The position numbers and the translations under genes were made by a program. The notes below the pieces were generated by a model, which was not told the origin of the DNA, made no database searches, and saw only the letters and a list, made by a program, of their open reading frames with translations. Of a DNA stretch of 64,000 nucleotides, positions 46,501 through 61,459 are shown piece after piece. Origin of the DNA: Axinella damicornis (taxonomy: Eukaryota > Porifera > Demospongiae > Axinellida > Axinellidae). Location: contig OZ007508.1 in NCBI GenBank assembly GCA_963931865.1, forward strand, positions 10,662,781-10,726,780, given 5' to 3'. Each line of letters opens with the position of its first letter. Positions within the stretch are counted from its first letter, which is position 1.

Positions 46501-49500
46501 AAGTATAGTATATGTATATGTAATAGCATGGCTTGCAGTGCAATTTGGGATAAATTGCACGAGTAATGCATTCATGCAGGAAGGCGATAAATTGCACGAG
46601 GCGAAGCCGAGTGCAATTTGCCTTCCTGAATGCATTATGAGTGCAATTTATCCCAAAATTGCACTGCAAGCCATGCTATCACATGTTAATCATATAGCTA
46701 GACGGCTCTCTTCCAACAAATTAAGATAAATAGAGTAGGCACAAGAAGACAATGTCATGACAGAATCAGCCAGAATCTACGAATGCACGACTTCGATCGA
46801 AGACGCTACTGTGGAACGGAGATGCTTACGGTAAGCGGTGTACGTAGCGCCGGTACCGGGTAGTGGGAGGGGTGGTAGGTGTGGCAATCATGTCGGTCTC
46901 AAATTGTGTTTTCGTCGCCAGATAGCGTGCCAGGGCGCTGTAGAATTCGCCGACTCTTGTTCGATAAGAAACACCATGGTAGACGCAAAGAACAACTCGC
47001 TGCGAGTAACAAGGTAAGCTGCCTTCTTTCTCTGTTTCATGGTCTCGTCTGTTTACAACCGTCGTTGCTACGTGCCTGATTAGCCAGAGAGCGCCATTAT
47101 TGACCAATGAGACGCGTATTTCACTTTTTGCACTGCTAGGCCGTGCAAAAAGTGAAATACGCATTTCATTGGTCAGTAGCCGTGCAATTTCAGTCTAAAT
47201 CTGCATTCTTACTATACAGCTTTAGTACAGTGAATTAAAACGCTATATGATTATTCATGATATTTTCTGGTATAGCTTTGTACTATGGTGATACTTATAT
47301 AATATGCATGGCCTCCATTGGCCTGCCATATACATAATTATACAAACTCACCTGATCTTCTAGGAAACATCAGCCAATGGCAACACTGCCATTGGGGTGG
47401 GCCTCCCTGGTGCTGGAGTCAATTTTACTTCGCGTAACAGTTTCTTCTATAGTTTCAAAGGTGAATTGTATAAACGTGGGGGGGGGGGGGGGGGGGGGGG
47501 GCACTCTTTCAAAGGTGGGCGCTCTTTTGCGAGACTACGGTACATTATTATTGACCTAAACAGTCCAATATTTGATTACTGTCTTCATACTAATAATTAT
47601 TATGTGCGCCTGGAGATTTAAATTTGCATTCACTGTCAGTAGCTTGTTCAAGTGTAGGTGAGGGACTGTATGTTCCCTTTTAAAATACACCATGCATACT
47701 TCAGTTCCCTACACTGATTAAACTAGTAGTCTCTGTCCTCAGCAAGTGAACGAGTGTTTGAGTAACCTATATAGTCTGGAAAGCAATAAGACGTATGCAT
47801 GAAGCACTGCCATGCAAATGTGCAGACGCACAGAGGTATGGACATTATAAAGCTATTCAACTTATTGTCTCTCACCAGGTGGTGTCTACCGCAGGAACTC
47901 AGCTGGGAATTCTGCTTTCCTGGAAGGCACTGGCAGTCATGCACTGCAGGGCTACACCATGACATCTGGACACATACTCTCACAACAGAGGGAAGGTACG
48001 TACAGCCTGTGTAAAGCTTTATTAGTGCCATTCTTCCTTATAAGAGTTGACGTTATGGCACTGGAGAATGTCCCCCTTGCACCAAGAGTTTGTAGGGTAT
48101 ATATAAACACAATGGCATACAAATATCCATGGTGGTACTACAACACTCTTATTACCCCATGCACACACAAGCAATCAGTTTTGTCTGTCAGTCTGTCGTC
48201 GCATATGCCTGTTGTCTGTCATCTGTCCAGTGAAGAAAATGTAAATCTCGAGGTTACTAAACCCAACAATAACATTGCAATCAACCAAAAAATGTATGTC
48301 TGATAGCGACCAAAGCACTTCCATTCCCAGCTCTGTCTTATATACCGTAGTCGTGCGTTATTAGGCGCAGCTCACTTATAGGCGCATATTCGCTGTTAGG
48401 TGCATGTTCAACTCTCGTCCCAGGTACTCGCTGTTAAGCACTGCAGTCTTCTTCCAGAAACTCAGCCATTTTCGATCCTACGGAGTGGAAAAGCTATAAT
48501 TCTAATTGAAGCACACTTCCTATTCGAGGAATGTCTTTATTATTATACTCGCTATTAGGCACATCTCACTTATAGGCGCATATTTCCTTCCTGTGGAGTT
48601 CTAGGCGCATGCGCCTAATAACGCGCGACTACGGTATATTAACGATGGTCTGCCATTTTAATACTGTCGGCTTTTACTGGCATACACAGGCTCTGGCACA
48701 TGTTCATACCGAAGAGCATTCATGTCAGTACAGTATCCATGGATCTTACACTGAGAGATATAGGTGCACGTACTGACTAATTAAGTGTTAATTGTTACAA
48801 GCTGGCTTGACCTGGGACATATATAATGCTGTGTTAGCCACCTGTATTGATGAATGCATACTAGGAGAACCCTCTGGGGTGTTTATACAAAATGCGACTT
48901 GTGCAATCATATTATTTTTCTACGTATACTGCATCTCTTTGCACCCACCACAGATTTCATTGTGTCCTCACCAAGACGAATCAGCTTCATACCTGCTGAG
49001 CAGTCAAGAACTAACATTTCTCTACAGCGATATGCAGGAGCGGTAAGAAGCTGTCACTATTGTTATTCTGACACTTCTATCCTGAACTAAGCCTTGAACA
49101 AGGCCTTCATTCCTGAAACTCCATGGACAGACAGACGGACAAACTGATCACCCTACCCCTGCTGTGCACATGCGCACGGGGTAGTTATGAACTACTTGCT
49201 GGTTGTAAGGCACAGTTGGCTACGTACGTAAATCATCTCTCTGTGTTTTCATCTTCATGGACAGGTGGAGATAGTGAGGAACACTAATAATGGATTTCAG
49301 GTGGTCACTGACAACGTCCTCAGAGGAGAGCAGGTGACTGTGTGTATACACATATGCATGGACTTACTGACTAAAACTAGAGATTGAAACTTGTGTACTA
49401 TAGTTATGGATTCATGCGTAATTATACGTACCTATACTTATTTCCCAGCATGGTGAGTACTATGGCTTCTCCGTGGTGGCTCTGGACCTGAATGGAGATG

Positions 49501-52500
49501 GGTATGTTCTAGAGCTGTGACCAATAATCAATTAATTGAATAATTGATCAATATAAAGATCTTAGACCAATAATTGGTGGTAAATTAAGATATCAATTAT
49601 TGAAATCTGCTTGTGAGTATGTTAGCGAGCACAATAAAGGGAACAGAAAATGGTGATGTGCAATATAAACTTGTAGCAAACTATACTATTGTGTATTCAT
49701 GGTGTACTATTATATCGTAGGAAACTCACATCGTAGCTTAAACGTATGTGAATGTTGTAATACTTGGTGGTATGTACGTATTTTGAGCTCAACGAAGCAT
49801 CATATATTATGCCTCCACAAATTTTGACCAATAATCGGATAATCGGCAAACGGCGACGAATTTCAATGCATGATTAGAAAACATCTGCCAGGGAAACTCA
49901 TCCTTCCGAGCTATGTTGTATGTACCCCAACTTGTGTTTACTCTTTTTGTTGGGCAGAGGGTAGCCTGATCCACAACTTTCGTTTTCACCAGAATTGTCA
50001 TGAGTAAGTCCCGTTTGATTATGTTACTATTAAAACCAAATGGGAACTACGGCGGGGTGCTGTGGTTCCGCTCTTTAGCGAGATCACAGTACTGGAGGCA
50101 GCTATTTTGTCTGCTATATGTAGCCATCCCACAGGTGTATGTATAACTCAAAGTGCAGAATCAATAGATCAAAAATTGCCTCTGCAGGTTAGAATCCAGC
50201 AACGAGAATCACTAGTATGTGCATCCTCATTCCCAGGCCGTTGTTGACTATAGTCCAACAAAAAAATTGACTGCATTAAGGAAACAAACAGCAGAAGTAT
50301 TATTGCCAGTTCTCTCTCACCCGGTCTGCTTCTCTTCCTGCTCTCTTCAGAGGCAGGTGTTCTTTGCTTCTGCACGAGTGCGAGGATACAGCTCCATCAT
50401 TCATAGCCTGATTCTCACGCCCACACCCAGCTTTTCATCGCTTTCTGCACCACAGGACCCCCGGGGGCACCACGGGACCCCACGGGACACCCGGGTCTAA
50501 TACTGCAAGCGATGGGAAGTTGGGCAGGACCTGGGAACTAGCCCATCATTCATTGCAATTACGTGCATTACGCATGTGGTGCGTACTGCATGTACCAACT
50601 GCACCCACAACCTCAGCAGAGCATGTACCCTGTGCACAACTTTGACTTGACAGCTACCACCAATTATTCATACAACATGCACAATGAGCTAGCTAGGCCG
50701 CGATTTACAGCGATGTCAGCAGCCTCTCGAGTAGCTAGATCTCTGGTCTGTGAGTTACGCAGACGCTAGTATTTTCTGAATTCTGACACTTCTATCCTGA
50801 AATAAGCCTTCAACAAGGCCTTCACTGCTCAAACTCGGCCGCTTGGACGGACAGACTGACATGGACAGACTGACAGACAAACCGATCACTACCCCCTGCT
50901 GCGCATGCGCACGGGGTAATTAAGTAAATAAAGCATCAACAAAAACCAATGAATAAAATACTTCCAGCTATAATCTAGGCAGTCAAAATATGGAACCAAC
51001 CACAGCCTTACTTATTAAAATTCATAGTCATGATTATGTATTCACAGTCCTGGTAAGTATATTCATGAAGCAGCAAACCTAGGGACCTCAGTAATAAGGC
51101 TTCACAGTGTTAAGAGTGCAGTACTAGCCCGAGCGGTGTGCACTGTCGTGCCTAAAGTGCTTGATGTGCATATTGTGATTCAGCAGAAAATATTATCGCA
51201 TCACGATAAGTAGGATTGTATCGCGACTATCGATATTATCGTTCAGCCCTAATTTGGTGTGAGGTCCGTTTCATGAATTAGCCCTGTTTGCCTTAGAAGG
51301 TACGTACCTGTACCATTCTGGAACTATATAGGGCAGTCACTGCGGTGGGAAGAGACCATTCATCTGGGCAGGCATAATTGTTCTATATGTAGGCACACCA
51401 TGAAATAGCGTTGGGCTGGATTTCGCATCTGCGCTGCCGTACGTACTGTAACTACATCCGTCCTGAGCCCTACTTGATGGGTCATTGCTGTATGTAGTGA
51501 TATTCAGTCAACTCAGAGGGAACAGAAGTACCGGTGGGTATTATTCAGTTGTGTGAAGAAGGTCAAAATGTATTGTGCTTCATCGTATTTTATTTTATGC
51601 TTCTTACTTCAACTTTAGTTTTCATGTAAGTACGTATTATATACGTATTACAAAGACGCCATTTGGAACATGTATTGCATAGTTGTGGCTTGGAAGAGAT
51701 CCATTTGTGTGCTTTCTTGATATACTGAAAGCATGTTTTCCTTTGGCAGGCATTGAAAGACCACATAAATGTATTTGCGAAACATGAATAACTTTCAAGA
51801 CCCACATGTTATTGTTATGGTACTGTCTGCCAAAACGTTTCATTAGTGGTTACAGAAACAGCTAGGAAGAGCATGCACTCACACACTTCTAGCCATAACA
51901 TAAAATCTGTGTGCAGGAGCCACAAGATGGGAACAGTATCCCAGGACACTCCCACATAATTGCCGAGCTCCTCTGCACGAGGCAACTACGTACATAATAG
52001 TCCATGTAGGCCCTGACCTCAGTGAGGGTTTACATATAAGATTTCTCTGAAAAATATAGCGATGGTCCATACCTCTTGAAAATTTAAGAAACAAGGGGCA
52101 CATCCTCAGTGCACATGCATGCGATGGCACACCACGTCACTGTGCAGAAGCGCTCAACATTGGTTCGAGTACGTAAGTGTGGGGCTCACTCAGTCTCCCC
52201 ACTGCATTTTAGTGACGGACACTATGGACAGGTTGGGCGGATGAGTTGGCAGACCCCGTGCGATGCAGTCAGCAGCTCAAACTCTTACTATACGTACTCA
52301 TTGTAGCCAGAGACAGTGAACTAGCCACACCATGGGGTTCAGCATAATAATGAGCATTGCCTCATGTAGTAGGCTGGCCGGCCACGAGTAGTCAGAGCTG
52401 TGGCTGATGGCGGCCAAGTGTAAAATGCCGGCCAAGTGTAAAATGCCAGCCAAGTGTAAAATGCCGGCCAAGTGTAAAACACCGGCCAAGTGTAAGATGC

Positions 52501-55500
52501 CGGCCAAGCACAAGATGCCGGCAAAGTGTAGGTGGAAGATCTCGATGAAGTAGTGCACACTGAACCCAGCTGCAACCCATGGCGTATTAGTTGCCTTGCT
52601 CCAGCCAGACTGCATTATAATTATTGTCTGTGAATTCAAAGACCAGGGAAGCCTGTTCTCAATTGATTAAGATTATGCTACCCCCTCCAGGTATGATGAA
52701 TTGGTGGTGGGAGCGCCTCTCTATAGAGATGGCCTAAATGGTGCAGAAGCAGGCAGAGTATTCGTCTACAGAAATACAGAGGTAAACGACAAATTTTGAT
52801 GAGAGGAACAGGGTGGTAAAAATGCATAATGGCTGCTTTAACATTAGTTTTACATGTAAGGTGTACAACACACATGTAGCCACTCTTCTTTGTGCACGGT
52901 CTCCCATATAGGGGGGCAGTCTGGCTTTCCATACCAATTTGAATGGAGACAGAGAACCATACTCTCGCTTTGGCTATGCCATGGCCAACCTTGGTGACAT
53001 CAGTGGAGATAACCTGGAAGGTGGGCTCCTATAGACCTGTACGTATACCCCTGTAGAATCCCTTCTGTTGCAGAGTGAAGGATTTGCCACGTCTCTATAT
53101 CCTCCCTATCTTCTTCCTCCCACTCCCTCCTTCCCTCCACTCTCCCTCCACCCCTCCCTCCCTCTCTCGCTCGCTCCCTCCCTCCCTCCCTCCCTCCCTC
53201 CCTCCCTCCCTCCCTCCCTCCCTCCCTCCCTCCCTCCCTCCCTCCCTCCCTCCCTCCCTCCCTCCCTCCCTCACTCTCTCCCTCCCTCCCACCCTCCCTC
53301 CCTCCCTCCATCCCTTCCAGATATTGCCATCAGTGCCCCTTATGGTTCTGGACCAGGAAAAGTCTTCATCTACACAGGCTCTGCCACTACATTCATCTCG
53401 CTCACTCCTGCTCAGGTACATCCAGTTGTGTGATCATGCATGTATCGAAACGTGTGATTAAATTATAGCATCTCAGTCACGAACTTTGGCAGATTTGGAC
53501 TACTCCTACCTACTATGTATGTACTATTGACCTACTAGTCGAGCTCAGCAAGCCAGTCATTGTTCAGCACCCTCCCCCCTACTATTACTCACTGTCTACA
53601 TTCAACAAGTAACCTCCACTTGTATTGGACGACAATGTGCCTGCAATTTCTGTACACAAGGTGTTTACCCCTCACGCTCTTGTGTACACAACAGGTAATG
53701 ATCGAGTTAACCAGCCAGGTATGAGCTGGACCAATTCCAAAACCAACTGTTTGCAAACTCTAGTACAGTCATGCAACCTTGTTGCTGTGTTGATAGGGTT
53801 TCTTGAGCATTTGCCCATTTTCAGCCCCTGAGAATAACACCTATAGTGGGTCATAGGCCACAGGTTAACTGTCAATTGCATTGTTGTACAGCAGGTACGC
53901 ATCCCATAGTGCATGTGCCAACATGCATACATGCTGCACAAATTATGGGCCACCACGCCATGCGCTCGAACAGTGTCAGGCAACAATAGCTACATAACAA
54001 TAGACGATCTTTGTTCCAACGTTGGCAGCTGAGACTGCTGAAGAGAGGCTGGAGAGCACCTCAGTAGGAGAGATTGGCATCTGAAGAGAGAGAGACGATG
54101 CCTCGTTCCTTTCTTTATTCTCATGCATACTTCAGTGGACTTGTGTGTGCCAGCTCGCATGTATGTCAATTACCTTGCACGTCTGTGACGTCACCTACTG
54201 CTCACGGTGGTCAAAAGTGAGCAATGGTGGACAGGGAGGATATATAAGGTTCACCACCAAGGTGAGTATACTGCCCAATTATTGTACAAAACTGTCAATG
54301 GACGATCATGGTCATAATGGTGTATTCAGATGCTTCATGCACCTTCCAAGAGTGCCATCGTTTTATTGTGGTACATACAATTAATGTGCAGAATTAGCAT
54401 ACTTTCCAAGTATGGTAAAGCTAAAAATCCTTATCTTAGTGTCAGTATATGCTTGCTTGCAATAACGCTCCTGCTTCAACTTACCGTTGCTCTTCCATAA
54501 AGTAAGTAGCGATGGTCCTCCGCGTATGGCAAGACAACAGGTAGAGTTTTTAGCAGCGGTTGAACAGCGTGCTAACCAGCCAGCTAGCTCAGCTATCGGC
54601 TCCACCCAGTGCCTCCGCCCCTTCCTGCCTTGGTGAGCAGTGTGTGTAGTCATTACTACTAACAGCCAGGGACACTCTTCCGAGTTGTTTGGGATGCTAC
54701 ACGCATGCCCCTAGGCAATGCTAAATGCTGTGCAGATCTAATTTACGCTGTGGGGCGGGGGGGGGGGGCTTTTAATAAACTTGCACCTCAAAGAGTTTTA
54801 AGCACAATTATTGTTTTAGATTGTATGTAATGACTGAAGGATTCTGACTATACCGACATGACCACCATCTTCCATTGACACACCTTGTATAATAATTGTG
54901 CAGAAACTCACATTAGTGGTTACGTGTAGTGTTGTTTGTGATCTCATTGGCCACCGTTACGTGCTTTGATTGCTGTTGGACCACACATGCCAATTATTTG
55001 GTATTTTTCGCTAATGAAATGAACTTGTATTACCAGTTGCTCTGGTGTCTACTAAATAATGGTGTCTTGATCCACAAATTCTGGGCCTGCTAATTTAAGC
55101 AGTGCTAGCTGAGTCCTGCACATACCATAGTGTACGTATCACGCGCCCACCCCCTCTTCACGCGAAAGTTACTGCACAGGGTCGAAAAGCAGTGTAGTAA
55201 GGGCCCACCCATCACAAAAGTATTGAGCAGCATTTCTTAACCTCTGGTTGAGGTTGTGCATTCAAAAAGGCCGATTTACAGTGAAGTTACGGCGAGCTTA
55301 AAGACGCGCGAACAATTTCTATTCAGGTGAAAAAGGACTTATATATTCATAGCCGGTCATTGATATTCACAGCTTGCCGCAGCGCTTGTTGTTTATACAG
55401 TGCTGAATGGGTGGGCGGATACTACATGCCTAAGTAGTCTGAGTATGCATCTAGCGCCCACCTCCCTGTTCAGCTGCGTTCTATTGTCCCCAAACCCTGG

Positions 55501-58500
55501 GCGCTTAATACGTACTCTGCGGTATTAGTAGCTCTTACTTCATAACCAGCAAACTCATCTATGTGGGACTTGCTCAGGCTCGCCCCAATTATAACGGTAA
55601 CCGATAGCTAAAATTTAATGTTGCATATACTTTTATCATAGCCTCGTTCCCATGCCGTTCCCACCGCCAGTATATATTTCATCGCTTCCAGTATGAAATA
55701 CGGTGGGGGAAGGCCTGGGAGATCTGGTCACATGTGATGCCATCAAGTAGACACATGGTAGACACACGGGGGGCGGTGCACAATGAAGAATCTCGACGTC
55801 CTGTGTTGTACTGTCCGTCCAATGGCTGGATATCAGAGCGTTCGCAAGGCAGACGATTGATACCGTCCGTGTGTCTACCATCTGTCTACCTGACGTCATT
55901 GCACGTGACCAGATCTCCCAGGCATTCCCCCCCCCTCCCCGTATTTCATACCGGAAGCGATGAAATACTGGCGGTGGGAACAGCCTGTGGATGAGGCTAC
56001 TTTATCATACATCGTGCTGTAAATCCCTTCCTGCTCGTATTTTGCGTGTTCTTGTGTCATGCGTTAATTCAAACCACAAGCTACTCACCATGCAACGACA
56101 CGTCCACTAGAAACCAGAGATTGTCTGACTGAGACACAAACTATGAACAGCCTGCCTCAACAAGGCCTTATAGGGATGCAGACTATAGCACGCATGGTGG
56201 AGGGGACTACAGCATGTCATGAAGAAAGTGCTTCAAGCCGTCGCAGATTGGCAGCTGGGACTGATGAAGGGAGAGATGCCAGACTGGAGAGCATGAGAGA
56301 AGCTTGGCAGGAGATTGGCAGCTGAGACTGCTCGAAAGAGAGGCCAGGCAATGGCATGAAATAAAATGTTGGAGTTTCATGGCCAGATCGCATCTGACAG
56401 TAACGTGTTTAAACCGCGAAGTGAAATGATGATTGTTTCATACATCATCCGGTAAATCACTTCCTGCAACTGCTCCATGTCATGCACGCCCATGCTCTTC
56501 ACTCAGGCTCACCCCCCAACGTCATGTATTTCCACTGTATGTCAAAACTACAACCCCCCATATATACATGTACATACAAATGGAGCACTCCTTTTACTGT
56601 AACAATGCAGTGCTCCATGTGAACATGAGCATACATGGAACCGTGCATTTATATACGAAGCACTCTATGTATACGTATTGTTATGGAGCTCCAAACGTAA
56701 ATGGAGTTGTGGATTTATATACAAGGCGCTGCAGTATATATGGAGCACTATATACATTTCTTTTATGGAGCACTCCATATGCTGAGCCCTGTGTTTGTTG
56801 ATGGAGTACTCCATTTACATGTGAATAGCTTTTGCACCCTATCCTTACCATACTCCCTGGACAACCAATGGTGGGCTAGGCCCTGCCCCACCCGAAAGTG
56901 AATGGCCTGGTATTCGCTGTTAGTGCATGTGCCTAATTATCTAGGCCAAGATGATGGGGGTTGTGCATATGACACAAGATATCCACATGCATGCATGATG
57001 ATGTGATGCTCCACCAGAAACCATTCTGCCATCTGTAGTATTCCATTGTATTATATGGCAACTGTTTACATACTTCAACTGAAGTTGAAAATGACTGATA
57101 ATACTCCCTGGACAACCAATGGTGGGCTAGGCCCTGCCCCACCCGAAAGTGAATGGCCTGGTATTCGCTGTTAGTGCATGTGCCTAATTATCTAGGCCAA
57201 GATGATGGGGGTTGTGCATATGACACAAGATATCCACATGCATGCATGATGATGTGATGCTCCACCAGAAACAAGATTGGGCTTGGATGACAGGAGTACT
57301 TAATTAGCTGCTGAAGGTCGCAGGAGAGCGCTCAATCGTCAAGCTCCATCATTGCTCAGGAAAACTGAATGGACCATGTATATAGCGATAGTTGATGTCA
57401 TTGTTGTACACAGTAGTCCACGATTTTGGGAAATTATGCACAAACAGTGGATATCCTTTCAGCGGGGCGGGGCCAGGGTACAAGGCTAAACCAATGAATA
57501 CGCATAATGTGGTATCTGCGTGTAACAATGTTACACTCCTGGTAGGGGAAAAATTGTGCCGTGTAAATAAATAAATAAATATTACCCTGGTATAGGAAAA
57601 ATTGTGCCGCATAAATAATGTAATTAATGTAAATAACTCATTCGAGTGATAGGAATGGCGTACGAAGATTCTGACTACACCTTCATGATCGCTATCATGC
57701 ATGCACTGTTCCAACCGTACAATTTTGGTGCTGAAACTCACCTTGGTGGTGGAGATACAAGCGCTTTTGTTGTGCCGTCGGACGCCATTGCTCGATCACT
57801 CTCTTCGACGTTGGTTGCCAGTACAGTCTTACGAAGGCCCCACAAAGATCCTGACCACACAGCCGTAATCGCTGTCGTTCACTGACGCTCACATGCCTAA
57901 ACTCACCGTGCTGGCGAAGTTGCGAGTGCTGTAATAATGTCTTATCTTTCTTTTGGTCGCCATTGCGTGCTCGCGATCGACTGAGCGTGGTTGCCACGTG
58001 GCATGTGCGTTAATTGGAACGAATTGCAATACTTAGCTTGCGCTATGGCGAGTCGCAACCAAGGTTGCAACGCGGCTATATATGAGTGGGTACTTGAGAG
58101 CACTCTAAGGGTGATCTTCCAATTCCCTATATATAGCTATGATGGTACTCACGTGATGTGTGATAATTGGAACGAACTGTCACACTTAGCTTGTGCTACC
58201 GTTTAACCGCGGCTACCAGGAGTGCGGTTGCCCCTCGATCTAACCTAAATAAATAATGTTTGGCTACTTAGGAATGGCCTGCAGAGATTCTGACTACACC
58301 GTCGTGATCGCTATCATGCACTGTTCTCACCGAACAATTTTGGTGCTGAAACTCACCTTGGTGGTGGAGATATGAGCGCTTTTGTCTCGCCGTGGCCGCT
58401 CGAGTGCTCCATCGACTTCCGGTGGTAGTACAGCTGTTTGCATATCTTTGCACTTTGCCAGTTACAAACAGCAGTATCTAATTGAATTTGTGGTTAACTT

Positions 58501-61390
58501 TAAGTGCTCAGTCTGCATGAGTCAGCGTTTTCTGCGGTCTCTAATTAACCACTTCCGTCTGCTGTTGGTGGCCTGCAAAGTGCGAAGATTGTGCAAACTG
58601 CTGTACCGTTCTTAGGAAAGGCACACGAAGATTCTGACCACACGGCCGTCATCGCTGTCGTTCACTGACGCTTACATGCCGAAACTCACCGTGCTGGCTA
58701 AGTTGTGAGTGCTGTAATAATGTCTTGTCTTCCTTTTGGTCGCCATTGCTCGCGATCAACTGAACGTAGTTGCCACGTGGCCTGTGCGTTAATTGGAACG
58801 AATTGCAATGCTTAGCTTCGCTACGGCGACTCCTGGTAGCCGCATTGCAACCCCGGTTGCGACTCACCGACGGCGAGTCACAACCGGGGTTGCAATGCGG
58901 CTACCAGGAGTGTGGTTGCCCCTCGAACAACAAAGGGATAAACCAGGAATACTAATGTCCATTGTAGGACTGAGGTGTAACCCCTTGTTTTGTGAGAGGT
59001 TACTGAAATCACTTTAGTTTTTTGAACATCTGAGATGAGGACAACCTCTTTGCAAAAGACAAATAACCTGTTATGTTAATTGTGTTGCTCTATATGGAGA
59101 GGTTTCACTGTCTACATAGAAAATAGCGAGTGCCCCTTCCACCTCTTGTAAAATTTAGTAGCATATTAATTTGTATCCCTGTGCTTTTAAATTTCATTTT
59201 CAGGTGATTTCTGGTGATGACCTCCGCATCAGTCCTCCCCTCACAAACATGACAGGATTTGGGACCTCTCTGGCCAGTGGTGTGGATGTGGATGGAAACA
59301 CTTACAATGGTGAGAGTGCAAGTGTGGCTTTCAGCCGTGCTCGCTTTGCTTACCTTCGGTGAGCCATGTATGTGACTGTCCCTGAAAGCTGTCTAATCAC
59401 GCAGCATGCAGTGATCATGACAGCTGCTTTGAATTCCTCTGCTGCTACTCTCACTGCCCACAAGCTTTCTGTCTCTGCATCGTGACACTGTGATGCATTC
59501 TGTAATCATCTTCATTCGGTTGTGGTTTTCTTCCTTGACTGAAAACACAGTGATGTATAGCCATGAGTGTGTAATATGCACATGCATTCAAGCAAACTTG
59601 ATTGCTTGTTTAGCGCCATGGAAACCCTGCTATTGCATGCAGACGTGGTTCATTTTCATTATTCATTGCCACTTCCTCCTCAATTTTCAAGAACCTTGAA
59701 CTTGTTTGTGAAGGTTTCAACACTCACGACGGACCAGGCAACGAACTACAGAAACGCACACAAAAGCCATGTTGCTCTACAAATCACTGCAAGAAGAGCC
59801 AACTTTGCACAACTAGCACCTACAGACCAAGCTCGGCAAAAAATGGCTGCCTTCAACATCCGGTATCCTTACGAGTATCCATACTATCTACATGGTCTAC
59901 CTATTGAGAGTATGGAGCTGAGATAAAGATTACTGTCACTGTACGACTCCACATGTAGCTGCTCTAGCTCTGTAAGCCCCGAAGGCCCCACTCGCTTGCA
60001 CCCTACCCTGGCTACACTAGACTTGTGGAGTTGCTCTATAAATGGATGTTGACTGTGCTCACTCTTTGACTATGTATGTAGCTGCTCAAGCTCCTCAAAG
60101 TATAGAGGCACCGCATGCTTGTCCACTGATCCGAGTCTCAAGGTTGTAAATCTCACACCGTCAAACCCTCATTGGCAAATAAACTCAATTTGCCAGCAGG
60201 AAACCCGCTAAGCATTATTGAGCGTGACAGGTTCTGGTACGTACGTGTGCACATGTGTGCACATGTATGTACATGCAAATAGATGCCCCTTTCAGAGCCT
60301 CACGCTAATGCACTCAGCAACAAATAAGCTGTTGTTTGTTTAGGCTGGGAGGGTGAGTTGAAGTTTCATCCAGTAGTTGGAGTAGCTACGTAGTTGTTGG
60401 ATTTGTCATGACAATGCCATATATAGACACACACAGACAGAATAAGAATATTATTGGAAGGTGACGTACATGCATGTTAGTGTGTTGAATGCCATCCAGT
60501 GGTTTGATTGTTAACCCTCGTCGATCCTCTAGACCTTGCTATTGGTTCTTCTGAAAGTCAGAGAGTCTTCCTGCTCAGGTAGGACCCTTTCAATGTATGG
60601 TCGACTTTCAGTCTGCCATTGCTATGCGGAAGATTAGGTGATGGAGATGATCCACCTATGTAGCCTCGTTGCCAGGCCCTACCCTGGCTTTTTGTCACAT
60701 ACTGTACATTATTGCCCACGCAAATACGGCATTAGTATGTTAACCGTTGCAAGTTCAGTCATGCTGGAGACTTGTTGACTGTCATAGCCTGGATGCCGCT
60801 CAGCATGACAGCAAGGAGTCCTTGAAAGACCACAACAAACAACTGTGAGTCCCGACAGCAACTTTTATGATTTGAACGCGACCAAAGTAACGAAGTTCGG
60901 GACCAGCTCACTAACTTGCTGGCTATGCCTGTGTCCGCTCCCGGTGTTTCATGCAGACACCGAGGTACGCTAGGTACGTGGCCTCCCAGCGTGAGTCCAC
61001 TTGATTCTACACACGACCTGTGTATTAATCTCAGCAAGCGTGACTAGCTAGCTTCCAGGGATTCCTCATTGTCATACTGAGCAGCATCAAGGAAGATCAA
61101 AGACGGTATGCGTGGGCAATAATTTGATTACCAAAAACCATGCATAGTATATGCCATCGTGCACGTGATGAGATATTCCATGCTCTCTCCCTAATATTTT
61201 GTACAGTATGCGACAAACAGCTGGGGAGGAGCCTGGGAACGAGGCTAGATCCATCCATGTTTCACCAGTCTTACCTGTACCCACATCAGCATATCATGTT
61301 GTAGGGCTATAGACATATATACGTAGTATAGTGCCCCCAATAATATGCCCACCACCACTGACTTGGCTATGTCAATGCATTAAGATTTTA

Positions 61391-61459
<69 letters not shown>

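Noticed and set aside
52298..52639. 113-codon minus ORF with LAGILH repeats
   Set aside because: It is produced by the 18-bp tandem repeat inside an integrin intron.
53000..53461. ORFs of 103-128 codons rich in SLPP or GGRE
   Set aside because: They are translations of the CCCT microsatellite.
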